This document shows positions 1-6,314 of a DNA stretch of 15,219 nt, in pieces. The notes under the pieces are model-generated. The model did not search any database. It saw nothing but the letters and a program-made list of their open reading frames with translations, and was not told the DNA's origin. How positions within the stretch are numbered: position 1 is the first letter of the stretch; the number at the start of each line of letters is the position of its first letter. Origin of the DNA: Pontimonas sp. (lineage in GTDB: Bacteria > Actinomycetota > Actinomycetes > Actinomycetales > Microbacteriaceae); assembly GCA_021741925.1 (NCBI GenBank), contig JAIOWW010000016.1, positions 1-15,219 on the forward strand, written 5' to 3'. A program made the translations under genes and the position numbers.

Positions 1-468
1 GATACCTTTGCGCATCTTGATGGTGACCGGAATGTCTCCTGCAGCCTTGACGGCGCCCTCGACAATGTCGCGAAACAGGCTGCGCTTCCACGGCAGAGCC
101 GCTCCCCCACCTTTTCTCGTCACTTTCGGAACCGGGCAACCAAAGTTTAGGTCGATGTGGTCGCACCGATCCTCATCGACGAGAAACCGGATTGCCTCCG
201 AAATGGTGGTGGGTTCCACTCCATAAAGCTGAATACTCCGGGGTGTTTCGGACTCGTGGTGCTTGATCAGTCGCATGCTGGTGGGTGTTCGCTCCACCAG
301 AGCCCGACTGGTAATCATCTCGCTGACGTAGAGGCCAGCGCCATACTCGCGACAGAGTCTTCGAAAGGCGGTGTTGGTGATGCCCGCCATAGGTGCCAGT
401 ACGACGGGGACGTCAAGCTCCAGGGGGCCGATAGCGAGCGGCTTCTGGGCGAGAGCTGGCCCCGCCAT
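1..468 (-). CDS. dusB: tRNA-dihydrouridine synthase, DusB type (5' part only)
   Basis: Flavoenzyme that reduces uridine to dihydrouridine in the D-loop region of tRNA, using FMN and NADPH. The first 156 codons are visible and the frame runs open off the window edge, so about half of a normal protein of 330-390 residues is missing. Visible signatures of the TIM-barrel flavin domain are APMAGITN at residues 25-32, the active-site segment NFGCP at 108-112 with the catalytic Cys111, the glycine-rich KGGGAAL at 119-125, and KMRKG at 151-155. The ATG lies two bases after the glyS stop and is preceded by AGGGGCG seven bases upstream, so it is probably co-transcribed with glyS. Actinobacteria usually carry one Dus enzyme of this subfamily. 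The family call is firm; the exact target position on tRNA is inferred from the family. Confidence 0.92.
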   Translation of the reverse strand, partial: MAGPALAQKPLAIGPLELDVPVVLAPMAGITNTAFRRLCREYGAGLYVSEMITSRALVERTPTSMRLIKHHESETPRSIQLYGVEPTTISEAIRFLVDEDRCDHIDLNFGCPVPKVTRKGGGAALPWKRSLFRDIVEGAVKAAGDIPVTIKMRKGI

Positions 469-470
469 GA

Positions 471-1856
471 TTACGCCCCTACAAGCGCAGCGGACAGATA
501 ATCGCGCAGCTTGTCCAAGGAGACACGCTCCTGGCTCATCGTGTCACGCTCGCGAATGGTCACCGCGTTGTCCTCCAGGGATTCAAAGTCCACGGTGACC
601 GCGAAGGGCGTCCCGATTTCGTCGTTACGACGATAGCGACGCCCAATGGCGCCGGCATCATCGAACTCCACGTTCCAGTACTGGCGGAGATCATCGGCGA
701 CTTTCTGGGCCAGGGGCGAGAGCTGCTCGTTGCGAGACAGCGGCAGAATCGCGACCTTGATGGGTGCCAGACGTCGATCGAGGCGCAACACAGTTCTGGT
801 GTCAACGCCACCCTTGGAGTTGGGTGCTTCGTCCTCGTAGTAGGAATCAACCAGGAAGGCCATCAGGGAGCGGGTCAGCCCAGCAGCCGGCTCAATCACA
901 TACGGGGTCCAACGCTCATCCACAGCTTGGTCGAAGAAGGACAGGTCAGCGCCGGAGTGCTTACTGTGGGTCGAGAGATCAAAGTCAGTTCGATTCGCAA
1001 CGCCCTCGAGCTCACCAAACTCACCCGATGAGAAGCCAAAACGATACTCGATGTCGACAGTTCGCTTCGAATAATGGGAGAGCTTGTCTTTGGGGTGCTC
1101 ATACAGACGCAGGTTTTCGGGGTTGATGCCCAGATCCGTGTACCACGCAAAACGCTCATCAATCCAGTACTGGTGCCACTCTTCGTCCTCACCGGGCTTG
1201 ACGAAGAACTCCATCTCCATCTGCTCAAACTCACGGGTACGGAAAATGAAGTTCCCCGGCGTGATTTCGTTACGGAAGCTCTTCCCAATTTGCGCGATAC
1301 CAAACGGTGGCTTCATCCGAGCCGTCGACACCACGTTGTTGAAGTTCACAAAAATGCCTTGCGCGGTTTCTGGGCGGAGATAGTGCAATCCCGCCTCATC
1401 ATCGACAGGCCCTAGATAGGTCTTCAGCAGCCCGCTAAAAGCCCGAGGCTCCGTGAACTTGCCCTTGTTGCCACAGTGTGGGCAGGCAATGTCTGCCAGG
1501 CCGTTCTCCGGTGCCCGGCCCTTCTTTTCTTCAAACTCTTCGAGCAGGTGATCGGCGCGGTAGCGCTTGTGGCAACTGAGGCACTCGACTAGCGGGTCAG
1601 AGAAAACTTCGACGTGCCCGGACGCTTCCCAGACGGCTTTGGGGAGGATGACTGCGGAGTCCAACCCCACCACATCGGCACGAGATTGCACCATCCGCCG
1701 CCACCACTGGCGCTTGATGTTTTCTTTCAGCTCAACGCCCAAGGGGCCATAGTCCCAGGCGGAACGAGAACCACCATAGATTCCACCAGACTGAAAGACA
1801 AAGCCTCGGCGCTTGGCGAGCGCGATGACGTTATCTAGCTTGCTTGTGGCTGCCAC
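471..1856 (-). CDS. glyS: Glycyl-tRNA synthetase, dimeric single-chain class II type
   Basis: Charges tRNA-Gly with glycine in the cytoplasm. At 461 residues it matches the alpha-2, eukaryote-like bacterial form rather than the GlyQ/GlyS heterotetramer. Visible in order: the N-terminal class II core with YGPLGVELKENI (36-47); an inserted zinc-ribbon-like element with Cys92, Cys95, Cys125 and Cys128; a motif 2 region IGKSFRNEITP (190-200) followed by RTREFEQMEMEFF; motif 3 GLTRSLMAF; and a C-terminal anticodon-binding domain beginning near KVAILPLS. The start is a GTG at 1856 preceded by AAGGGAG eight bases upstream, a good ribosome-binding site. The gap of about 53 bases to uppS has no clear terminator, so it may be read from the recO-uppS unit. 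It holds a possible -10 hexamer TAAGAT. In some genomes this gene is called glyQS. Confidence 0.97.
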   Translation of the reverse strand: MAATSKLDNVIALAKRRGFVFQSGGIYGGSRSAWDYGPLGVELKENIKRQWWRRMVQSRADVVGLDSAVILPKAVWEASGHVEVFSDPLVECLSCHKRYRADHLLEEFEEKKGRAPENGLADIACPHCGNKGKFTEPRAFSGLLKTYLGPVDDEAGLHYLRPETAQGIFVNFNNVVSTARMKPPFGIAQIGKSFRNEITPGNFIFRTREFEQMEMEFFVKPGEDEEWHQYWIDERFAWYTDLGINPENLRLYEHPKDKLSHYSKRTVDIEYRFGFSSGEFGELEGVANRTDFDLSTHSKHSGADLSFFDQAVDERWTPYVIEPAAGLTRSLMAFLVDSYYEDEAPNSKGGVDTRTVLRLDRRLAPIKVAILPLSRNEQLSPLAQKVADDLRQYWNVEFDDAGAIGRRYRRNDEIGTPFAVTVDFESLEDNAVTIRERDTMSQERVSLDKLRDYLSAALVGA

Positions 1857-1909
1857 TGATGGTGCTCCCTTGATTTCTGGCGGGAAACCCCCGGCACAGA
1901 GTCTCTATC

Positions 1910-2707
1910 TTAGCTAGAGGCTTTGTTTCCTGTCTTCGGTTGGTCCACAGCCCCACCAAATCGCCGTGCTCGTGACTGGTACTGGCTTATGGCCTCCCAA
2001 AGAGCGGTGCGGTTCATATCTGGCCAGAGCGTGTCCAGGAACACCATTTCGGCATACGCGCTCTGCCACAGCATGAAATTGCTGGTTCGTTGCTCACCCG
2101 AGGTGCGCACGAAGAGATCAACATCGGGCTGCGAGGGAATGTAGAGATGACGAGCCAGCGTCTTTTCGGTGATGCGATCAGGAGCAATCGATCCCTCGGC
2201 CACCTCACCGGCGATGGCACGCATCGCGTCGATGATTTCCGCCCGACCGCCATAGTTCACACACATGGTCAACGTCAGCGCGGTGTTGCGTGCTGTGAGC
2301 GCCTCTGCGGCTTCTAAATCCTTGATCACACTGGACCAGAGCTTGGGTCGTCTCCCCGACCACCGCACCCGAACTCCCCAGTGATGGAGTTGATCCCGGC
2401 GGCGGCGCAAGACATCACGGTTGAAGCCCATGAGGAACCGCACCTCCTCGGGTGAGCGATTCCAGTTCTCTGTGGAGAAGGCATAGACCGAAAGGTGGGA
2501 CACCCCTGCTTGCAGAGCCCCGGCCACCACATCAAGCAGCGCCGCCTCCCCGGCTTTGTGCCCCTCCACGCGAGGCAAGCCCCGGGAGTTAGCCCAGCGA
2601 CCGTTTCCATCCATCACAAGCGCTACATGGGCAGGAATCTTCTGGCGGTCAAAGGCTGGAGGTGTCTGTCCTGTCCAATCAACGGTCAGAAAGTCCGGTG
2701 AACTCAC
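1910..2707 (-). CDS. uppS: Isoprenyl (undecaprenyl/decaprenyl) diphosphate synthase, cis-prenyltransferase
   Basis: Condenses isopentenyl diphosphate with an allylic diphosphate to make the long cis-polyprenyl carrier lipid used in peptidoglycan and glycan assembly. The 265-residue protein carries the family signature HVALVMDGNGRWA (27-39) with the catalytic Asp33, and the C-terminal substrate-binding motif RTSGEQRTSNF. The start is GTG at 2707, overlapping the recO TGA as GTGA, with GGAGG seven bases upstream, which implies translational coupling to recO. Actinobacteria often hold two such enzymes. The recO-adjacent copy corresponds by position to the long-chain carrier synthase of mycobacteria (Rv2361c, next to RecO Rv2362c). 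Whether the product is C50 or C55 cannot be read from sequence alone. Confidence 0.95.
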   Translation of the reverse strand: MSSPDFLTVDWTGQTPPAFDRQKIPAHVALVMDGNGRWANSRGLPRVEGHKAGEAALLDVVAGALQAGVSHLSVYAFSTENWNRSPEEVRFLMGFNRDVLRRRRDQLHHWGVRVRWSGRRPKLWSSVIKDLEAAEALTARNTALTLTMCVNYGGRAEIIDAMRAIAGEVAEGSIAPDRITEKTLARHLYIPSQPDVDLFVRTSGEQRTSNFMLWQSAYAEMVFLDTLWPDMNRTALWEAISQYQSRARRFGGAVDQPKTGNKASS

Positions 2708-3459
2708 GAGAGTGCCTCCACCGGCTTGGTAGTGGGCGTGCGATCAAGGTGCACCAGGGATTTCACGTGCCGCTCGAGGTGATACTGCGTGTACGCGGCA
2801 ATGAGGCCTGAGACTTGCGACCTCGTCATAGCGTCAGAGGCCTCTGCCGCAGGCCAGTTCCCCTCCAGGAGCGACTGGAGGAGTACTTTGGAGCCTTCGC
2901 GCAAGCGTGGCGAGCCAGGTGGTGCAACCTCATCGGAAACGACCCCTCCCAATGACACCGCGAAAGCACTGTGGTCACCCACATCACCGGTAACTGCGCA
3001 CGACTCCAAGCTCGGTGACCATCCGGCGAGCGCAAGAGCGCGCAGAAGATAGGAATCGACAATCAAGCTCGAGTCATGATCGCCCGCAGCCAGGGCACGA
3101 AGACCCCCCAGAAGGAGCGAGTAGTGCGAGGGCTGGTAGTCGTGATCGGTGAGCTTGTCTGCTGTCTCCACCATCACCATGGCGCAGGTGTATTTGCTGT
3201 AATTCTTGCCAATCGCTTGGCTGTGAGCGCCCAGTGATTCCGCCTGCTGAATAATGTCGAGGCTCTTGCCCTCATAAAACATCGCATCAACCTGGTTGAA
3301 AGGCTCCAGCCGTGCGCCAAAACGGGACGTAGTCTTGCGAATTCCTTTCGCTACAGCCCGGATTTTTCCGCGGCTGCGGCCCAATAGGGTCACAATCTTG
3401 TCCGATTCGCCGAGAAGATGGGTGCGCAGCACAATCGCATCGTCTCGGTAGGTGGGCAT
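2704..3459 (-). CDS. recO: DNA repair protein RecO
   Basis: Recombination mediator that acts with RecR (and RecF) to load RecA on SSB-coated single-stranded DNA at gaps. The protein has 251 residues with the N-terminal OB-fold beginning MPTYRDDAIVLRTH and the conserved GKIRAVAKGIRK (31-42). The C-terminal region holds CAVTGDVGDHSAF (154-166). In many RecO proteins this segment and VVxxxxxPPG form a four-cysteine zinc site; here only Cys154 remains, and the other positions read Thr157, Ser175 and Val178. I chose ATG 3459 over an in-frame GTG at 3504 because the family normally begins at MPTYRD. A -10-like GATACT lies seven bases before this ATG, so the mRNA may be leaderless. The 3' end overlaps uppS by four bases. 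Confidence 0.94.
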   Translation of the reverse strand: MPTYRDDAIVLRTHLLGESDKIVTLLGRSRGKIRAVAKGIRKTTSRFGARLEPFNQVDAMFYEGKSLDIIQQAESLGAHSQAIGKNYSKYTCAMVMVETADKLTDHDYQPSHYSLLLGGLRALAAGDHDSSLIVDSYLLRALALAGWSPSLESCAVTGDVGDHSAFAVSLGGVVSDEVAPPGSPRLREGSKVLLQSLLEGNWPAAEASDAMTRSQVSGLIAAYTQYHLERHVKSLVHLDRTPTTKPVEALS

Positions 3460-3465
3460 GACCCT

Positions 3466-3471
3466 AGTATC
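3466..3471 (-). promoter_or_regulatory. Possible -10 box for recO (leaderless start)
   Basis: GATACT, close to TATACT, sits at -12 to -7 relative to the recO ATG. This is the spacing expected if transcription begins at the start codon, which is common in Actinobacteria. The same -12 to -7 register is seen at the leuA leader. No good -35 hexamer is visible, and the recO ATG has no clear ribosome-binding site. Confidence 0.4.
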
Positions 3472-3509
3472 CCGCGCGAGAGCAGTATTTATCCCCCGGG
3501 GCACACCGT

Positions 3510-5273
3510 TTAGAGAGCTCCGACCAGTTCCTTCGCCGGTGATTCAAAGCGCAACGCACGGTTGACGGCCGACACAATCGCTTTGAGCGATGCGGTGGAA
3601 ATGTCGCCATCAATCCCCACACCCCAGAGGGTCCGTGAATTGACCTCGAGCTCCACATACGCGGCGGCGAGGGCATCCCCGCTGGCGCTCAACGTGTGCT
3701 CGACATAGTCGAACAGACGGATTTGAACGCCCTGGTCGGAGAGAATCTTCAAGAAGGCAGCAATGGGTCCATTGCCCTCGGCAGTGGCTTCCATCTGTTC
3801 TTCCCCAGAGCGAAGCTTGATTTGCAAGGTGACGGTGCCATCCATGTCGCTAGCGGAGCGGGTGGAGAGCAGTTCGTAGTGCCCCCACTTTTCCTCCACC
3901 TGGGCAGCCGGCAGATATTCGTCCTGGAAGATGGTCCAGATTTGATCACTGGTGACCTCGCCACCCTCCGCGTCAGTCTTAGCCTGGACGACCTGCGAGA
4001 ACTCGATCTGGAGTTTCCGCGGCAGATCCAAAGCGTGGTCAGTCTTCAGCAGGTAAGCAACCCCACCCTTACCGGATTGTGAATTGACCCTAATGACGGC
4101 CTCATAGGTGCGGCCGACGTCCTTCGGGTCAATGGGCAGATACGGAACAGCCCACTGCAATTGGTTGACATCTACACCCTGGGCTTGCGCATCGGCTTCC
4201 ATAGCCTCAAAGCCCTTCTTGATGGCGTCCTGGTGGGACCCGCTAAACGCCGTGTAGACCAGGTCTCCAGCCCACGGGCTTCGCTCGTGCACAGCCAACT
4301 GGTTGCAGTATTCGGCCGTGCGCTTAATCTCATCCAGATCACCAAAATCGATCTGCGGATCAATTCCTTGGGTGAACAGGTTCAATCCCAGGGCGACCAG
4401 ATCGACATTTCCGGTGCGCTCTCCGTTACCAAAGAGGCAACCCTCGATGCGATCAGCACCCGCCATATAGCCCAGCTCAGCCGCAGCAATCGCGGTTCCA
4501 CGGTCGTTGTGGGGGTGCAAACTCAGAATGACGTTCTCACGGTGGTTCAAATTTCTCGACATCCACTCAATTGAGTCGGCATAAAGGTTCGGCGTCGCCA
4601 TCTCCACAGTTGCTGGAAGGTTGATGATGACCTTGCGCTCAGGGGTGGGCTCGAGGACCTCCAACACCTGGTTGCAGACCTCCAGAGCGAACTCCAGCTC
4701 AGTGCCGGTGTAGCTCTCCGGGGAATATTCGTAGTAGATGTCTGTGCCGGGAACCAGCTCTTCCATGGATCGACACAGGCGCGCTCCCTCCAGCGCGATG
4801 TCGACGATGCCCTGCTTGTCAGTGCGGAAGACGACCTCACGCTGCAGAGTGCTGGTCGAGTTGTAGAGGTGGACAATCGCTTGCTTAGCGCCCACCAGTG
4901 ACTCGTATGTCCTTCTGATCAGGTGCTCGCGGGCCTGGGTCAAAACCTGGATAGTGACATCGTCGGGAATGAGGTTGTCCTCAATGAGGCTTCGCACGAA
5001 ATCAAAATCTGTTTGCGATGCCGAGGGGAATCCCACCTCAATCTCCTTGTAGCCCATTCGAACGAGAAGCTCGAACATGATCTTCTTGCGCTCTGGACTC
5101 ATCGGATCAATAAGTGCTTGGTTGCCATCGCGCAAATCGACCGCGCACCAGCGCGGCGCCTTCTCGATCACGGCGTCAGGCCAGGTGCGATCGGGCAATT
5201 GGACGGCAAAGTTCTTCGTATACGGCCGATACTTGTGAATCGGCATCGATGATGCTTGTTGAGAGTTCTTCAT
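3510..5273 (-). CDS. leuA: 2-isopropylmalate synthase, type 2 (actinobacterial LeuA)
   Basis: First committed step of leucine synthesis: condenses acetyl-CoA with 2-ketoisovalerate to 2-isopropylmalate. The protein has 587 residues. The N-terminal TIM barrel carries DLRDGNQALIDPM (46-58) with the catalytic Arg48 and metal ligand Asp49. The second metal-binding segment is LHPHND (252-257, His253 and His255), followed by FGNGERTGNVDL (281-292). From about residue 440 follows the LeuA dimerisation and allosteric domain, where leucine binds in known family members. ATG 5273 is chosen because AAGGGA precedes it by about nine bases; an upstream in-frame start at 5309 would fall inside the predicted attenuator. 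The gene interrupts the era-recO neighbourhood and has its own promoter and leader peptide. It ends 50 bases before recO with no clear terminator. Confidence 0.97.
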   Translation of the reverse strand: MKNSQQASSMPIHKYRPYTKNFAVQLPDRTWPDAVIEKAPRWCAVDLRDGNQALIDPMSPERKKIMFELLVRMGYKEIEVGFPSASQTDFDFVRSLIEDNLIPDDVTIQVLTQAREHLIRRTYESLVGAKQAIVHLYNSTSTLQREVVFRTDKQGIVDIALEGARLCRSMEELVPGTDIYYEYSPESYTGTELEFALEVCNQVLEVLEPTPERKVIINLPATVEMATPNLYADSIEWMSRNLNHRENVILSLHPHNDRGTAIAAAELGYMAGADRIEGCLFGNGERTGNVDLVALGLNLFTQGIDPQIDFGDLDEIKRTAEYCNQLAVHERSPWAGDLVYTAFSGSHQDAIKKGFEAMEADAQAQGVDVNQLQWAVPYLPIDPKDVGRTYEAVIRVNSQSGKGGVAYLLKTDHALDLPRKLQIEFSQVVQAKTDAEGGEVTSDQIWTIFQDEYLPAAQVEEKWGHYELLSTRSASDMDGTVTLQIKLRSGEEQMEATAEGNGPIAAFLKILSDQGVQIRLFDYVEHTLSASGDALAAAYVELEVNSRTLWGVGIDGDISTASLKAIVSAVNRALRFESPAKELVGAL

Positions 5274-5337
5274 GAGCTGGTATCCCTTACGACTGATGTG
5301 AGCGGCCAACGCCAGTGAGCCGCGACGGGGGGATGGC
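5274..5337 (-). promoter_or_regulatory. leuA 5' attenuator region with sequestered ribosome-binding site
   Basis: Transcribed region between the leader-peptide stop and the leuA ATG. The leuA ribosome-binding site, RNA sequence GUAAGGG (5290-5284), is complementary over seven pairs (one G-U) to UCCUUAC at 5369-5363, which lies inside the leucine-codon run of the leader. A second, five-pair alternative joins GGGAU of the same site to AUCCC just after the leader stop (plus-strand 5331-5335). Between them a GCGGC/GCCGC stem (5319-5323 with 5302-5306) can form. No U-tract terminator is seen, so control is more likely at translation than at termination. The pairings are read from sequence; the mechanism is inferred. 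Confidence 0.6.
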
Positions 5338-5388
5338 CTAGATGGGCGCCCCGGCGCGGCAGGTAAGGAGGAGAAGCTCGTGTCTCAC
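5338..5388 (-). CDS. leuL: Leucine leader peptide of leuA (leaderless, 16 codons)
   Basis: Short frame starting at GTG 5388 and ending at TAG 5340-5338. It reads MRHELLLLTCRAGAPI, with four consecutive leucine codons (CTT CTC CTC CTT). It has no ribosome-binding site, but a TANNNT -10 box lies exactly six bases upstream, so the transcript probably begins at the GTG. It sits 64 bases before leuA. Leader peptides rich in the pathway's amino acid, upstream of biosynthetic genes, are a known attenuation device, and leucine leaders before leuA have been proposed in Actinobacteria. Ribosome stalling on the leucine run would mask a sequence complementary to the leuA ribosome-binding site and so allow leuA translation when leucine is short. 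The gene is too short to be tested by homology; the case rests on codon run, promoter register and position. Confidence 0.75.
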   Translation of the reverse strand: MRHELLLLTCRAGAPI

Positions 5389-5394
5389 AGAGTT

Positions 5395-5400
5395 AGGGTA
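5395..5400 (-). promoter_or_regulatory. -10 box of the leuA leader transcript
   Basis: TACCCT fits the actinobacterial TANNNT pattern and ends six bases before the GTG of the leader peptide, placing the start of transcription at or next to that codon. No strong -35 element is seen at the usual distance; the best candidate, TAGCGA with a 17-base spacer, overlaps the era stop codon. The promoter would let leuA be expressed apart from the upstream hrcA-era operon. Confidence 0.6.
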
Positions 5401-5410
5401 ACACGCAGCT

Positions 5411-5432
5411 CTTGGTCTCGCTAGAGACCTAG
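5411..5432 (-). terminator. Hairpin across the era stop codon (weak terminator or attenuator candidate)
   Basis: Perfect six-base inverted repeat GGTCTC/GAGACC (5414-5419 and 5424-5429) with a four-base loop containing the era TAG, extended by two further pairs beyond one mismatch. No T-tract follows, so a classic intrinsic terminator is doubtful. It lies between era and the leuA promoter and overlaps the expected -35 region, so it could limit read-through or act as a protein site. Confidence 0.3.
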
Positions 5433-6314
5433 TTTTGTGATCTTCTTGGAGTCTCGCTGCCACTCTTTGGAGACCTTCACCTGGATGGACAAATACACTT
5501 TGTGCCCCACCAAGGCCTCTATCTCAGCCCTTGCGCGAGAGCCGATGTCTTTCAGCTTCCCGCCGCCTTTCCCAATCATGATGCCTTTCTGGCTATCGCG
5601 CTCTACCCACAAACTCGCAAATATTTGCTGCAACCCATCTTCTCGCTCCCCCATCTCGTCGATAGTGACAGCGATGGAGTGCGGGAGCTCTTCACTCACA
5701 CCCTCCAGGGTTGCCTCACGAATCAGCTCCGCAATGCGTACCTCGACCGTCTGCTCACTGGTGTCCTCGGGCGGATACAGAGGGTCAGACTCGGGCATCA
5801 ACGCAAGGATCTCTCGCACCACGACATCAAGTTGCTCTCCGGTGAGGGCGGAAAGGGGAATCAGGGCCTCCCAGTCCGCCAACTGATCGACCTCCATTAA
5901 CCGGGTTGCAATCTGCTCCTTGCTGGCGCTATCGGTCTTGGTGATCAGAGCGATCTTGCGAGCTTTCGGATACTTGAGAATTTCATTGGCAATGAATGTA
6001 TCCCCAGGGCCGACAGCATCAGTGGCAGGAATGCACAAAGCAATGACGTCGACTTCCGAGAGGGTCGACTGGACCAAATCATTGAGCCGCTGGCCCAGCA
6101 GAGTTCTTGGCCGGTGCACCCCGGGGGTATCCACAATGATGAGTTGGCCCGTGTCCCGGTGCACGATGCCTCGAATGGCATGCCTCGTGGTTTGCGGCTT
6201 GGACGAGGTGATGGCGACCTTCTCCCCAACCAAAGCGTTCATCAATGTCGATTTACCGACGTTGGGTCGACCGACAAAGGTAACAAACCCTGCCCTATAT
6301 CCCGCGGCGCTCAT
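5421..6314 (-). CDS. era: GTPase Era
   Basis: Essential GTPase that binds 16S rRNA and helps mature the 30S ribosomal subunit. With ATG 6314 the protein is 297 residues, the usual size. G1 motif GRPNVGKS (15-22), G2 region around the QTTRH segment (41-45), G3 DTPG (62-65), and G4 as TKTD (125-128) in place of the more common NKxD. The C-terminal KH RNA-binding domain has its GKGG loop in IMIGKGGGKLKDIG (246-259). The chosen ATG overlaps the TGA of the CNNM gene as ATGA; an upstream in-frame start at 6380 would add 22 residues not typical of the family. It is the last gene of the hrcA operon and, like YbeY and RsmE, acts on the small ribosomal subunit. Confidence 0.96.
   Translation of the reverse strand: MSAAGYRAGFVTFVGRPNVGKSTLMNALVGEKVAITSSKPQTTRHAIRGIVHRDTGQLIIVDTPGVHRPRTLLGQRLNDLVQSTLSEVDVIALCIPATDAVGPGDTFIANEILKYPKARKIALITKTDSASKEQIATRLMEVDQLADWEALIPLSALTGEQLDVVVREILALMPESDPLYPPEDTSEQTVEVRIAELIREATLEGVSEELPHSIAVTIDEMGEREDGLQQIFASLWVERDSQKGIMIGKGGGKLKDIGSRARAEIEALVGHKVYLSIQVKVSKEWQRDSKKITKLGL

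Noticed and set aside
1857..1909. CTCTA/TAGAG repeat between uppS and glyS as a terminator
   Set aside because: It has only five A/T-containing pairs and no T-tract; read-through into glyS seems more likely.
3484..3504. CCCCGGGG palindrome after leuA as a terminator, and the in-frame GTG 3504 as recO start
   Set aside because: There is no loop or T-tract, and the extra 15 residues from GTG 3504 are unlike the family start MPTYRD.
5936..5950. Era G4 motif TKTD as a defective GTP-binding site
   Set aside because: Lys and Asp, the key residues, are present, and threonine in place of Asn is common in actinobacterial Era proteins as I recall.
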